A DNA stretch of 64,000 bases from Nocardioides marmoribigeumensis (GCF_031458325.1 NZ_JAVDYG010000001.1:3410001-3474000), one strand, 5' to 3'; counted from the first letter of the stretch, positions 52,199 to 61,024 are shown. Numbers and translations: made by a program. Notes: generated from the letters alone by a model not told the origin.

Positions 52199-53689
52199 GT
52201 GAGAGCTCGTCGTCCCCGCTGGGTCGCGCCCGTCGTCGTCGGGCTGACCCTGTCCCTCGCCGGGTCCCTCGCCGCCTGCGGGTCCCAGCTGGACCCCGAC
52301 ACCGTCCGGGCGGCCAACGGCGGTGGCGCGGGGGTCGCCGGCGACGGCCGGCTGGGTGGCGACGCCGGCGCGGCCGGGACCACCGGCACGACGGGTGACT
52401 CGGGGGCCGCGGTCGGCGACGCCGGTGGGGGCGCGGCCGGCGCCGCCGGGCCCGCGGGCGGCGGGACCACAGGGAGCGGGACGGGCGGGACCAGTCGCGG
52501 CGGCAGCGCCGCGGCCGGCGAGGACCCGCCCCCGGTGGCGGCGCCCAAGGGCGTCAGCTGCGACGGGTTCAAGAACGGTCCCGGCATCACCGACAAGACG
52601 ATCACCCTCGCCAACGTCTCCGACCTCAGCGGTCCCGTGCCCGGCCTCTTCCAGCCGGCGTACGACGGCGCCAAGGCGTTCATCTCCTACTTCAACGCCA
52701 CCTCCGACATCTGCGGGCGCAAGCTGCAGCTGCAGAGCTACGACAGCCGCACCGACGCCGGGGGCGACCAGCAGGGCTACGCCAAGGCGTGCGACAGCGC
52801 GTTCGCGGCGGTCGGCTCGATGAGCGCCTTCGACTCCGGGGGCGCCCAGACCGCCCAGTCCTGCGGACTCCCCGACATCCGTGCCGCCGCCGTCACCGCG
52901 GCCCGGGCCGCCTGCTCGACCTGCTACGGCGCGTCGTCGGTCAACGCGGCCACGTTCGAGAACGCGGTCCCCGACTACGTGCTGAAGAACTACAAGGCGG
53001 CCGGCCAGAAGGCCGCGATGATCTACCTCAACGCCGGAGCGGCCGCCGAGAACGGCAAGGGCCAGGTCAACGCGATGACCCGACGCGGGATGAAGTTCGT
53101 CTACGTGCAGGGCGTCGACGTCTCGGAGTTCAACTACGCGCCGTTCGTGCAGAAGCTCAAGGAGAAGGGCGCGCGCTACGTCCAGGCGCTCGGCTCCTAC
53201 CAGCACGGCGTCAAGCTCGCCCAGGCCATGCAGCAGGCCGGCTACAAGCCCGACCTCTTCATGATGGACGTCGTCGCCTACGACCCCGGGTTCGTCCAGT
53301 CCGGCGGCTCCGCGGTCGAGGGCACGACGGCGTTCATCAACTTCGTGCCGTTCGAGCAGGCCGGCTCGAACAACGAGATGGGCCTCTACCTGAAGTACCT
53401 CCAGCAGGTCTCACCCGGCGCCAAGCCCAATTTCTTCGGCGTCTTCGGCTGGTCCGCCGCGCGACTGTTCGTCACCGAGGCGGTGTCCCTCGGCGGGCGG
53501 CTCAGCCGCCAGACCCTGCTCGACAAGGTCCGCGGGGTCGACAAGTGGACCGCCAACGGCATGCACGCACCGCAGTACGTCGGCTCCAAGCAGACCGCCG
53601 ACTGCTGGCGGTTCCTCCAGCTGAGCAAGGGTCGTTGGGTCCCCAGGACCAACGGCTACCTCTGCAACGGCGTCTCGTCGTCGAAGTGA
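52199..53689 (+). CDS. ABC-importer substrate-binding lipoprotein (LivK/Peripla_BP_6 type)
   Basis: From GTG 52199 (AGGAG ten bases upstream) it has 496 residues. The signal ends in the lipobox LAAC (C27). Residues about 40-112 are a Gly/Ala/Thr-rich linker with almost no other residues. This long tether would let the binding lobe reach beyond the wall. The receptor part (about 115-496) follows the type I periplasmic-binding pattern ITLANVSDLSGPVPGLF and then YLNAGAAAENGKGQ. Several Cys in the lobe (DICGRK, KACDSAF, QSCGLP, CSTCYG) may form disulfides. It is the first gene of a six-gene importer operon. The ligand is unknown; the family also takes aromatic, steroid-like and amide compounds. 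Confidence 0.88.
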   Translation: MRARRPRWVAPVVVGLTLSLAGSLAACGSQLDPDTVRAANGGGAGVAGDGRLGGDAGAAGTTGTTGDSGAAVGDAGGGAAGAAGPAGGGTTGSGTGGTSRGGSAAAGEDPPPVAAPKGVSCDGFKNGPGITDKTITLANVSDLSGPVPGLFQPAYDGAKAFISYFNATSDICGRKLQLQSYDSRTDAGGDQQGYAKACDSAFAAVGSMSAFDSGGAQTAQSCGLPDIRAAAVTAARAACSTCYGASSVNAATFENAVPDYVLKNYKAAGQKAAMIYLNAGAAAENGKGQVNAMTRRGMKFVYVQGVDVSEFNYAPFVQKLKEKGARYVQALGSYQHGVKLAQAMQQAGYKPDLFMMDVVAYDPGFVQSGGSAVEGTTAFINFVPFEQAGSNNEMGLYLKYLQQVSPGAKPNFFGVFGWSAARLFVTEAVSLGGRLSRQTLLDKVRGVDKWTANGMHAPQYVGSKQTADCWRFLQLSKGRWVPRTNGYLCNGVSSSK

Positions 53690-53696
53690 GGCCGTG

Positions 53697-55637
53697 ATGG
53701 AGTCGTTGCTCACCTACACGCTGACCGGGGTCTTCACCGGCGCGGCCTACGCCATCGCCGCCTCGGGGCTCGTGCTCACCTACAGCACCACCCGCGTCTT
53801 CAACGTCGCGCACGGCGCCTTCGGGATGCTGCTGGCCTTCGTCTTCTGGGACTTCAGCACCCGGCAGGGGCTGCCGCCGGGCATCGCCCTGCTGCTGGTG
53901 CTGTTCGTGGTCGCGCCGCTGGTCGGCCTCCTGGTGCAGCGGTTCCTCGCCCGCGGCCTCGGCGAGGCGCCCGTCGGGGTCGGCATCGTCGTCACCGTCG
54001 GGCTGCTGGTCTCGCTGATCGGCGTGGCCCAGCAGATCTGGCCGCCCGACGAGATCCGGCAGGTGCCGCAGTTCTTCCAGGGCCACGGGGTCCACGTGTT
54101 CGGCACCTTCGTCACCGCCCACCAGCTGATGACCATCGCGCTGTCCGGGGTCGTGGCCGGCCTGCTGTTCCTGCTGCTCAACCGCACCCGCATCGGTGCC
54201 GCCATGCGGGCCTCGGTCGACAACCCCGACCTGCTCCGGCTGTACGGCGGCCGCCCCGACACGGTGGCCGCGCTCGCCTGGGCGATCGGCGTCAGCCTCG
54301 CGGCGCTGGGCGGCATCCTGCTGGCGCCGACGATCGGCCTCAACTACTACGACCTCACGCTGCTGGTGATCAACGCCTACGCCGCCGCGATGCTCGGCCG
54401 GCTCAAGAGCCTGCCCATGGCGTTCGCGGGGGCGATGGGGCTCGGCGTGACCCAGGCCTACCTCGTCGGCTACCTGCCGAGCAGCTCGGCGTTCGGGGGC
54501 CTGCGGGCCGTCGTACCCACGCTGTTCCTGTTCATCGTCATCGTCCTCATGCCGCAGGCGCCGCTGCGCATCGGGCAGGTCAAGGGGCTCAAGGCGGCGC
54601 CGGTGCCGACCGCGGTGCGCTCCACCGCCGCGGGCGGCGCGCTGATCGTGGGCGTGGCCGCGCTGGCGATGGTGCTCGGCGAGGCCGACCTGCTGCTGCT
54701 CGGCACGGCCATCACCTACGCGATCGTGATGCTGTCGCTGGTGCTGCTCACCGGCTACGGCGGCCACGTCTCGCTGGCCCAGTTCACCTTCGCGGGGGTC
54801 GGCGCGCTGGCCTACGCCAAGCTCGACTCGCCCACCCTGCTGGGCGTCGTGCTCGCGGCGCTGGTCGCGGCCGCCGTCGGCGCGCTGGTGGCGCTGCCCG
54901 TCCTGAGGCTGACCGGCCTCTACCTCGCGCTCAGCACGCTGGCGTTCGCGCAGCTGATGGACAAGCTGGTCTTCCAGTCCGAGTTCGGCTTCGGCTTCAA
55001 CGGCTCGCTGGACGCGACCCGGATGTCCTTGCTGGGCGTGCGGATCAGCGACACCGGCGCCTATGCCACGCTGATGTCGCTGTTCTTCGTGCTCACCGCG
55101 GTCGGCGTCCTCGCCCTGCGGCGCGGCACCATCGGCCGCCTGCTGATCGCGATGCGCGACAGCCAGGCCGCGTGCGGCACGCTCGGCCTCAACATGCGCT
55201 GGTTCCGGGTCGGGCTCTTCGCGCTGTCCGCCGGCATCTCCGGCATGGCGGGCGCGCTGTTCGCCGGGCTGCGCGGCACCTTCGGCGCCGCCGACTTCCA
55301 GTTCTTCGCCAGCCTCCTGCTGCTGCTGATCGCGGTCGTCTGCGGGGTCACCTCGGTCACCGGGGCGGCCATGGGCGGTGTGCTGCTGATGTACCTGCCG
55401 GTCGCGCAGTCGGCCAACCCGGCGGTCGCGGGCCTCGCCTTCGTGGTCGTCGGCGGAGGCGCGGTCGTGCTGGGCCGCGACCCCAACGGTCTGGCCAACC
55501 GCCTGTTCACGTTGGGCAGACGGCTCGAGCCGTACGTCGCCGCGCGGGTCCCCGCGCTCCTCGCGCCGGGGCTGTCCCGCGTCCGGCCGGGCTCCGACCG
55601 ACAGGGGGTGACCGACGATGTCGCTGTTGCAGGTTGA
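53697..55637 (+). CDS. Fused LivH-LivM-type ABC permease
   Basis: A single 646-residue chain joins two permease units that are usually separate. The LivH-like half covers about 1-295 (phrases LVLTYSTTRVFNVAHGAFGM and RASVDNPDLLRLYG). The LivM-like half covers about 315-600 (LTGYGGHVSLAQFTFAGVGA and MRDSQAACGTLGL). The EAA-like cytoplasmic loops in both halves are present. I use ATG 53697, five bases after GTGAGG; GTG 53694 is equally in frame. The C-terminal 40 residues overlap the first ATPase gene by 20 bases. Fusion forces a one-to-one heterodimer of the two units. Confidence 0.92.
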   Translation: MESLLTYTLTGVFTGAAYAIAASGLVLTYSTTRVFNVAHGAFGMLLAFVFWDFSTRQGLPPGIALLLVLFVVAPLVGLLVQRFLARGLGEAPVGVGIVVTVGLLVSLIGVAQQIWPPDEIRQVPQFFQGHGVHVFGTFVTAHQLMTIALSGVVAGLLFLLLNRTRIGAAMRASVDNPDLLRLYGGRPDTVAALAWAIGVSLAALGGILLAPTIGLNYYDLTLLVINAYAAAMLGRLKSLPMAFAGAMGLGVTQAYLVGYLPSSSAFGGLRAVVPTLFLFIVIVLMPQAPLRIGQVKGLKAAPVPTAVRSTAAGGALIVGVAALAMVLGEADLLLLGTAITYAIVMLSLVLLTGYGGHVSLAQFTFAGVGALAYAKLDSPTLLGVVLAALVAAAVGALVALPVLRLTGLYLALSTLAFAQLMDKLVFQSEFGFGFNGSLDATRMSLLGVRISDTGAYATLMSLFFVLTAVGVLALRRGTIGRLLIAMRDSQAACGTLGLNMRWFRVGLFALSAGISGMAGALFAGLRGTFGAADFQFFASLLLLLIAVVCGVTSVTGAAMGGVLLMYLPVAQSANPAVAGLAFVVVGGGAVVLGRDPNGLANRLFTLGRRLEPYVAARVPALLAPGLSRVRPGSDRQGVTDDVAVAG

Positions 55638-56355
55638 GCACGTGGTGGTCCAGTTCGGTGGGGTGACCGCGGTCGACGACGCCACCTTCTCCGTCGAGCC
55701 GGCCACGATCACCGGGCTGATCGGACCCAACGGGGCGGGCAAGACGACGTGCTTCAACGTCATCTCCGGCCTCCAGCGGCCGACCAAGGGGCGGGTGCGC
55801 TTCCGGGACCAGGACGTCACCTCGCTCAGCGTCGACGGCCGCGCGCGACGGGGGATGGGCCGCACCTTCCAGCGCCTCGAGGCCTTCGGGTCCCTGTCGG
55901 TGCGGGACAACGTCATGGTCGCCCTCGACATCAACCGCGGGCTGCGCGGGCTGTTCACGAACGGCCGCAAGGACGCCGACGCGCTGCTCGAGCGGGTCGG
56001 CATCGCGTCGTACGCCGAGGAGCGCGCGGACTCCGTGCCGACCGGCACCGCGCGCCTGCTGGAGCTGGCCAGGGCGCTGGCCTGCGAGCCCAGGCTGCTG
56101 CTGCTCGACGAGCCGTCCTCCGGCCTCGACGAGGCCGAGACCGACGACTTCGGGTCCCTGCTGCAGGAGCTGGCCGCCTCCGGGGTCGCGATCCTCATGG
56201 TCGAGCACGACATGGACCTGGTGATGGCCGTCTGCCAGGAGCTCCACGTGCTCGACTTCGGCCGGATCATCGCCTCCGGGACGCCCGCCGCGATCCGGCA
56301 GGACCGCACGGTCCAGGAGGCCTACCTCGGCTACTCCGAGGAGGTCGTGGCGTGA
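55618..56355 (+). CDS. ABC-importer ATPase, LivG type
   Basis: A 245-residue ATPase of the branched-chain-amino-acid importer family. Walker A is GPNGAGKTT (37-45) and Walker B is LLLLDEPSSGLD. The signature motif is relaxed to VPTGTARLLELARAL instead of LAYGQQRRLEIARAL, and the H-loop is in VEHDMD. AGGGGG lies near the ATG. It overlaps the permease gene by 20 bases and the second ATPase by four, so translation is coupled. Together with the next gene it forms the asymmetric ATPase pair typical of HAAT-family importers. Confidence 0.92.
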   Translation: MSLLQVEHVVVQFGGVTAVDDATFSVEPATITGLIGPNGAGKTTCFNVISGLQRPTKGRVRFRDQDVTSLSVDGRARRGMGRTFQRLEAFGSLSVRDNVMVALDINRGLRGLFTNGRKDADALLERVGIASYAEERADSVPTGTARLLELARALACEPRLLLLDEPSSGLDEAETDDFGSLLQELAASGVAILMVEHDMDLVMAVCQELHVLDFGRIIASGTPAAIRQDRTVQEAYLGYSEEVVA

Positions 56356-57056
56356 TCCCCATCCTCGAGGTCGTCGACCTCCACGCCGCCTACGGCCGGA
56401 TCGAGGTCCTGCGCGGCGTCGACCTGCGGGTGCCCAAGGGCGCCGTCGTGGCGCTGCTCGGGCCCAACGGCGCGGGCAAGTCGACGCTGATCAAGGTGAT
56501 CAGCGGACAGATGAGGCCGACGTCCGGCGAGATCCACATGGCGGGCGTGCACGTGAAGGGCGCCGGTCCCGACGAGCTCGCCCGGCTCGGGCTCACGACG
56601 GTCCCCGAGGGCCGCAGCGTGTTCCCCAACCTCACCGTCGCGGAGAACCTGCGCCTGGTCTCCTACGCGGGGGTCCCGGCGGCCCAGGTCTACGACACCG
56701 CCTACACCTACTTCCCCCGGCTGCACCAGCGGCAGGACCAGCTGGCCGGCACGCTGTCCGGGGGCGAGCAGCAGATGCTCGCGATGGCGCGGGCGCTGGC
56801 CAGCGACCCCGCCCTGCTGCTGCTCGACGAGCTGTCGATGGGACTCGCGCCGCTGATCGTCGAGGAGCTCTACCGGACCGTCGCGCAGATCGCGGAGTCC
56901 GGGGTCTCGATCCTCGTGGTCGAGCAGTTCGCCCGCACGGCGCTGGCGGTCTCGGACCACGCCGCGGTGATGAGCGGGGGCCGCATCGTGGCCACAGGTG
57001 AGCCCGACGAGATCGGCCGGCAGATGGCCGACGTGATGCTGGGAGGTGCCGCATGA
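56352..57056 (+). CDS. ABC-importer ATPase, LivF type
   Basis: From GTG 56352 it has 234 residues, shorter than LivG as expected. Walker A is GPNGAGKST, the signature is an intact LSGGEQQMLAMARAL, Walker B is LLLLDELSMGL and the H-loop region VVEQFARTA carries Gln in place of the usual His, a known LivF feature. The phrase VPEGRSVFPNLTVAENL is diagnostic for LivF. It is coupled to LivG upstream and, by an ATGA overlap, to the unknown secreted protein gene downstream. The importer and the accessory protein are therefore made together. Confidence 0.93.
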   Translation: MIPILEVVDLHAAYGRIEVLRGVDLRVPKGAVVALLGPNGAGKSTLIKVISGQMRPTSGEIHMAGVHVKGAGPDELARLGLTTVPEGRSVFPNLTVAENLRLVSYAGVPAAQVYDTAYTYFPRLHQRQDQLAGTLSGGEQQMLAMARALASDPALLLLDELSMGLAPLIVEELYRTVAQIAESGVSILVVEQFARTALAVSDHAAVMSGGRIVATGEPDEIGRQMADVMLGGAA

Positions 57057-58621
57057 GGCGGTTGCTCGTGAGCGGACTGGGGGCCGGGGTCGCCGCGCTG
57101 GCGGTGCCCGTCGTGGCCACGGCGCCGGCGACGGCCGGGCAGGAGCTCGGTGGCTTCGTCACCAGCGCGACGGCTACGCCGCTGCGCGTCGAGGTCTACG
57201 AACGGACCATCCCGCTGCCGACCGAGCCGCAGGGGGAGGTCAACCTCGCCTACACGCGCTCCAGCGGGACGAGCGGCCCGCAGGGACAGGGGCGCGCGTC
57301 GTACCTCTGGCCGGGCGCGGCGGTCGGCGACGGGTTCAAGACGATCGCCGACCAGCTGCAGCTGCCGCCCCAGGTCGGGGAGCAGGGCTACCCGTTCCAG
57401 GTCAACTCCACCTATCCCGGCGGCGCGGCCAAGGACAAGGACGAGCCGTTCCCGGGCACGGTCATGCGTACGAGCTCCGACGGCACCGCGACGGTCGCCA
57501 AGGCCGGCTTCTCCACCACCGGCGACGTGGCGGAGGAGGGTGACCAGCCGTCCTCCTCGCCTTCCCCGGGGCCGGGCCTGCCGACCGGGCTCCCGGGGGT
57601 GCCGGGCGCGCCGAGCCCGAAGGCCAGGGCCGCGGGCGACCCCCCGAACGACGGTGGCCTCGGCGCCCTCTCCGCGCTGGTGCAGGTGGGCTCGGCGACC
57701 AGCGTGAGCCGGTCCTCCTACGCCACCGACACGATCACCTCGGTCGGCACCGCCCGCCTGGTCGACCTGTCGATCCTGGGAGGCGTCATCACCGCCGACC
57801 AGCTGCGGCTGACCGGCCGCACCTCCAGCAACGTCGAGCGCTCCACGAGCCGGCGGACGGTGGCGATCTCCGGGCTGGAGGTCGCGGGCACGCCGGTGAC
57901 CCTCACCGAGAAGGGCCTGGTCGTCGGTCCCCAGGGCGGTGACCTGCCGTCGCTGGGCGAGGAGCCCGACAAGGCGCTCGCCGAGCTCGGCATCGCGGTC
58001 TCGCTGCCGACCGTGACCACCAGCAAGGGGCGCGACGCCCAGGAGGTGCGCGGCATCCAGGTCTCGATCGACCTCGCCAAGCTGCGCGACCGGGTCGACA
58101 CCTCGCCGCTGGACGGTCCGCTCGGGCAGGTGGTCTCGCAGCTCCCCGACCAGCTCGGCCCCCTCAAGGGCCTGCTCGGCGCGCCGACGCAGGCGCGGCC
58201 GCGCCTGGTCCTCGTGCTCGGCGACGTCCTCACCGACGCCGCCGCGTCGCCCGCCATCCAGGTCGACCTGCCCTCGACCGGCGCCCCGGTCAAGGCCGGG
58301 AGCGGCGGCGGCGCTCCCGCGCTCAGCGGGGGATCACCCGGTGGTGGCGTGACGGGGGGAGGAGCCCCGGCCGCAGTACCCGCGCCCCTCGCCGGCGGCC
58401 AGACGCAGGAGGTCGTGCCCACGACCAGCGCGGCCCTGGAGCCGGTCGCCTCGGGCCTGCCGCCGCTCGGGAGCGTGCCCGGGATGCTCCTCCTGCTCGG
58501 GGTCGCGGTCGCCGGCGGTGCCGGCTGGTGGCTGCAGAAGGTGGGTGGCGTGGTGCTCGGCGCCGGTGCCGCCTGCCCCCACGGACTCGACTCCGGCGTA
58601 CCCGACCTCCGAAAGGCCTGA
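57053..58621 (+). CDS. Unknown exported, C-terminally anchored beta-rich protein of the importer operon
   Basis: A 522-residue protein whose start overlaps the LivF stop (ATGA). A signal peptide (about 1-28) leads to a beta-rich N-domain (about 32-160), a Pro/Ser linker (about 163-195), a second domain (about 200-390; SSYATDTITSVGTARLVDL, VITADQLRLTGRTS), a Gly/Ala/Pro linker and one transmembrane helix (about 475-492) with a short Cys-containing tail. It resembles loosely the choice-of-anchor proteins of actinobacteria but fits no family I can name. Genetic coupling to the ATPase implies a role in uptake, perhaps as an outer scaffold or co-receptor. Confidence 0.75.
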   Translation: MRRLLVSGLGAGVAALAVPVVATAPATAGQELGGFVTSATATPLRVEVYERTIPLPTEPQGEVNLAYTRSSGTSGPQGQGRASYLWPGAAVGDGFKTIADQLQLPPQVGEQGYPFQVNSTYPGGAAKDKDEPFPGTVMRTSSDGTATVAKAGFSTTGDVAEEGDQPSSSPSPGPGLPTGLPGVPGAPSPKARAAGDPPNDGGLGALSALVQVGSATSVSRSSYATDTITSVGTARLVDLSILGGVITADQLRLTGRTSSNVERSTSRRTVAISGLEVAGTPVTLTEKGLVVGPQGGDLPSLGEEPDKALAELGIAVSLPTVTTSKGRDAQEVRGIQVSIDLAKLRDRVDTSPLDGPLGQVVSQLPDQLGPLKGLLGAPTQARPRLVLVLGDVLTDAAASPAIQVDLPSTGAPVKAGSGGGAPALSGGSPGGGVTGGGAPAAVPAPLAGGQTQEVVPTTSAALEPVASGLPPLGSVPGMLLLLGVAVAGGAGWWLQKVGGVVLGAGAACPHGLDSGVPDLRKA

Positions 58622-58622
58622 C

Positions 58623-59156
58623 ATGACGACGACCGCTCCCGAGACCCGCCTCACCCTGCCCAAGGTCGGCACCCGCAGCGGGTCCGGCATCGCGCCGCTG
58701 CGCGGCAACGGCGCGGCCACCCTCCAGCTGGTGCTGTTCGTCGGCGGAGCGGTGATGCTGCCGCTCGGGCTGGTGGTGATCATCCTGGGGTGGTACGGCG
58801 CGTCCAACACGCCCTACCAGTACGACCAGCTGTCCTACCTCGTCTCCGGTGGCCTCTTCGGGCTCGGCCTCACGTTCTGCGGAGGCTTCCTGTACTTCGG
58901 GGCCTGGCTCGCGCGCATCGCCGCCGACCAGCGCGAGAGCGCCAAGCGGCTCGCCGACACGCTGCTGGTGCTGGCCGACGTGGTGTCGGCCCCGGGTCCG
59001 GTGCGTGAGCCGGGCTCGGTCCTCGTCGTGGCCGGGGGTGGCGCGACGGTCCACCGTGCGGACTGCGCCCTGGTCGCCGGCCGCGACGACGTCGCGCCGG
59101 CCGGTGCCGACGGGGCGGACCTGCACCCCTGCCGGGTCTGCCGCCCGGGGGCCTAG
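58623..59156 (+). CDS. Unknown membrane protein with Cys/His motif, last gene of the importer operon
   Basis: From ATG 58623, one base after the previous stop, it has 177 residues. AAAGG lies eight bases upstream. Two transmembrane helices (about 35-59 and 73-97) are followed by a short amphipathic helix (RIAADQRESAKRLADTLL) and a cytoplasmic end with VHRADC (about 143-148) and PCRVC (170-174), a possible zinc or redox site. I recognise no family. A similar H-C...PC-x-x-C pattern recurs in the small protein at 59315-59560. It is probably a regulator or assembly factor of the importer; that is inference from the operon. Confidence 0.72.
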   Translation: MTTTAPETRLTLPKVGTRSGSGIAPLRGNGAATLQLVLFVGGAVMLPLGLVVIILGWYGASNTPYQYDQLSYLVSGGLFGLGLTFCGGFLYFGAWLARIAADQRESAKRLADTLLVLADVVSAPGPVREPGSVLVVAGGGATVHRADCALVAGRDDVAPAGADGADLHPCRVCRPGA

Positions 59157-59170
59157 ACGATCCCGACCCG

Positions 59171-59190
59171 CCTGCCTGCCTGCCTGCCTG
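59171..59190 (+). repeat. Tandem tetranucleotide repeat (CCTG)5
   Basis: Five head-to-tail CCTG units directly after the importer operon, in non-coding DNA. Such repeats can slip during replication. Nothing shows that this one affects a gene. Confidence 0.9.
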
Positions 59191-59216
59191 GCGCGACCTG
59201 CCACATTCACCCTTCA

Positions 59217-59244
59217 CGACGAGGGCGGAAGGCCCGGGTCGTCG
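59217..59244 (+). terminator. Possible terminator after the importer operon
   Basis: CGACGA and TCGTCG close a stem around an inner GGGC/GCCC hairpin with a three-base bulge. The position about 60 bases after the last gene is right, but the stem is interrupted. Confidence 0.35.
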
Positions 59245-59314
59245 GGACGAACCTCCCCATCTCGGGCGACAGTGGGGGAAACGCACACCGCTGCCGTCAC
59301 ACTTTACTTCCGTG

Positions 59315-59560
59315 ATGAGGTCGCGAACGCTCGGACTGGCCACCGGCAAGGCGCTCGGTGATGCCTCGGTGCACCTGTTCGACGGGGACGAGGGGCACGC
59401 GCTGTGCGCGCGGCCCCGCCTCCCCGCGACCCCGTCGGAGGGCTTCCGCACCGCTCCCTGCGGGGAGTGCCTCGGACGCGCGCTGGCGCGCGGCCACCTG
59501 AGCGCTCGCGACGGGGGCGAAGCGTTCATCAACCTCCGCCGGGTCGGCCTGCCTGCTTGA
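59315..59560 (+). CDS. Small protein with HxxC ... PCxxC motif
   Basis: From ATG 59315 the product has 81 residues and no membrane segment. HALC (about 28-31) and APCGEC (about 47-52) give three Cys and one His that could bind zinc. TTTACT lies just upstream. The protein shares the motif layout with the C-terminus of the last importer-operon protein (58623-59156). I do not recognise it. Codon use is normal for the window, which supports it being real. The amino-acid permease gene follows after 63 bases. Confidence 0.55.
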   Translation: MRSRTLGLATGKALGDASVHLFDGDEGHALCARPRLPATPSEGFRTAPCGECLGRALARGHLSARDGGEAFINLRRVGLPA

Positions 59561-59623
59561 CCCGGAGGACGTCACACCTTGGGGCAGGCATGCGACCGGA
59601 CGTCGGCGGGAAGAGATGTTTGC

Positions 59624-61024
59624 GTGAGCGCATCGATCTCCACTGCCTCGTCCACCACCTCCGCCACCACCCGTCCCGACGGCGGCATCGGCCTCTGGTC
59701 CTGCGTGGCCTTCGCCGTCGGCACGATGGTGGGCGCCGGGGTCTTCGTGCTCTCGGGCCTCGCGGTCGAGCGCGCCGGTCCGGCGGCCCTGGCCTCCTTC
59801 GTCCTCGCCGGGGTCCTCGTGCTCCTGTCCGCGCTGTCGTTCACCGTGGTGGCCAGCCGGGCGGGCCAGGGGGAGTCGGGCTACGCCTACGTCGGCCGCG
59901 CGCTCGGCGGCTACTGGCGGTTCTTCGCCCTGTGGGCCTTCTACGTCGGCGGCGTCATCGGGGTGGCGTTCGTGCTGGGCGCCTTCGGCGCCTACGTCCA
60001 CGACTTCTTCGTCGACGGGGTCCCGGCCCTGGTGTGGGCGGTCGCGGGCGCGGTGGTCCTGACCCTGCTCAACCTCGGCCCTGCCGACCTGATCGGGCGA
60101 GCCGAGACCGCGCTGGTCGCGCTCAAGGTCGGGATCCTGGCCCTCCTCATCGTCTTCGCGTTCATCCACCTCGACCGGGCGAGTTTCACGCCGTTCGCGC
60201 CGCACGGGGCGTCGTCGGTGGTGACGACCAGCGGGCTGCTGTTCGTGGCCTACCTGGGGTTCAACGTCGTGTGCAGCATGGCGCCCGAGGTGCGTGACGC
60301 GCGCCGGACCATCCCGCGGGCGATCGTGCTCAGCATGGCCATCGTGGTGGTCGTCTACCTCGGCGTGGTGGTCGCCCTGCTGGCCGGCGGCATCACGACG
60401 TACGACGAGGCGTCGGTCGGCCAGGCCGCGGAGAACCTGATGGGCTCCTGGGGCGGGGTGCTGATCCCGGTCGCGGCGCTGGTCTCGACGCTGTCGGCCG
60501 CCAACGCCAACATCCTCGGCTCCTCGGAGATCATGGTGCGCCTGGCCGTCCGCAAGGACGTGCCCACCGTCCTGGGCCGGATGTGGCACGGGCACCCGGC
60601 GGTGAGCGTCCTGGGTGGTGCCGTGCTCTACGTCGTGCTCCTGCTCACCGGCAGCACCGACAGCGTGGTCTCGCTGGCCAACGTCGCGGCGATCGCGGCG
60701 ATGGCGGTGGTCAACGTGGGGGCCTACGCCGCGATGCGCCACGACCCCCGCGGCGGGGTCCGGCTGCCGGGTGGCCCGGTGCTCCCGGTGCTGGGCCTGG
60801 TCACGGCCCTGAGCCAGCTGTTCTTCCTGGACTGGGTCCCGGTGCTCGTCGGCGCCGGACTGCTCGCGGCCGGGTCCGTGCTCTACCTGGTCCGGCACCG
60901 CTTCCACCACCCGGTGGACCACGCCGCGCTCCAGCACGAGGTCGACCACGGCCGGACCCCGGGGGTCCGAGCCGTCGGCGGTCGTCGACGGGTGCAGGCT
61001 CAGCCCGAGGCGTCGGCGGGGTAG
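59624..61024 (+). CDS. APC-family amino acid/amine permease
   Basis: From GTG 59624 it has 466 residues with about 12 helices. GTMVGAGVFVLSG in helix 1 is the APC substrate-binding unwound segment. GESGYAYVGRALGG and FVAYLGFNVVCSMAPEVRDARRTIPRA (helices 6-7) are further APC signatures. GGAAGAGA precedes the start by eight bases. A frame extension to 59579 adds 15 polar residues and is unlikely. It moves an amino acid or amine into the cell by proton symport or exchange; the substrate is not predictable. The tail overlaps the convergent DUF488 gene by 25 bases. Confidence 0.9.
   Translation: MSASISTASSTTSATTRPDGGIGLWSCVAFAVGTMVGAGVFVLSGLAVERAGPAALASFVLAGVLVLLSALSFTVVASRAGQGESGYAYVGRALGGYWRFFALWAFYVGGVIGVAFVLGAFGAYVHDFFVDGVPALVWAVAGAVVLTLLNLGPADLIGRAETALVALKVGILALLIVFAFIHLDRASFTPFAPHGASSVVTTSGLLFVAYLGFNVVCSMAPEVRDARRTIPRAIVLSMAIVVVVYLGVVVALLAGGITTYDEASVGQAAENLMGSWGGVLIPVAALVSTLSAANANILGSSEIMVRLAVRKDVPTVLGRMWHGHPAVSVLGGAVLYVVLLLTGSTDSVVSLANVAAIAAMAVVNVGAYAAMRHDPRGGVRLPGGPVLPVLGLVTALSQLFFLDWVPVLVGAGLLAAGSVLYLVRHRFHHPVDHAALQHEVDHGRTPGVRAVGGRRRVQAQPEASAG

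Noticed and set aside
53502-56309. 935-residue minus-strand frame opposite the permease and ATPase genes
   Set aside because: Gln/Arg/Glu-rich low-complexity antisense frame, typical of high-GC DNA; the plus-strand genes are well supported.
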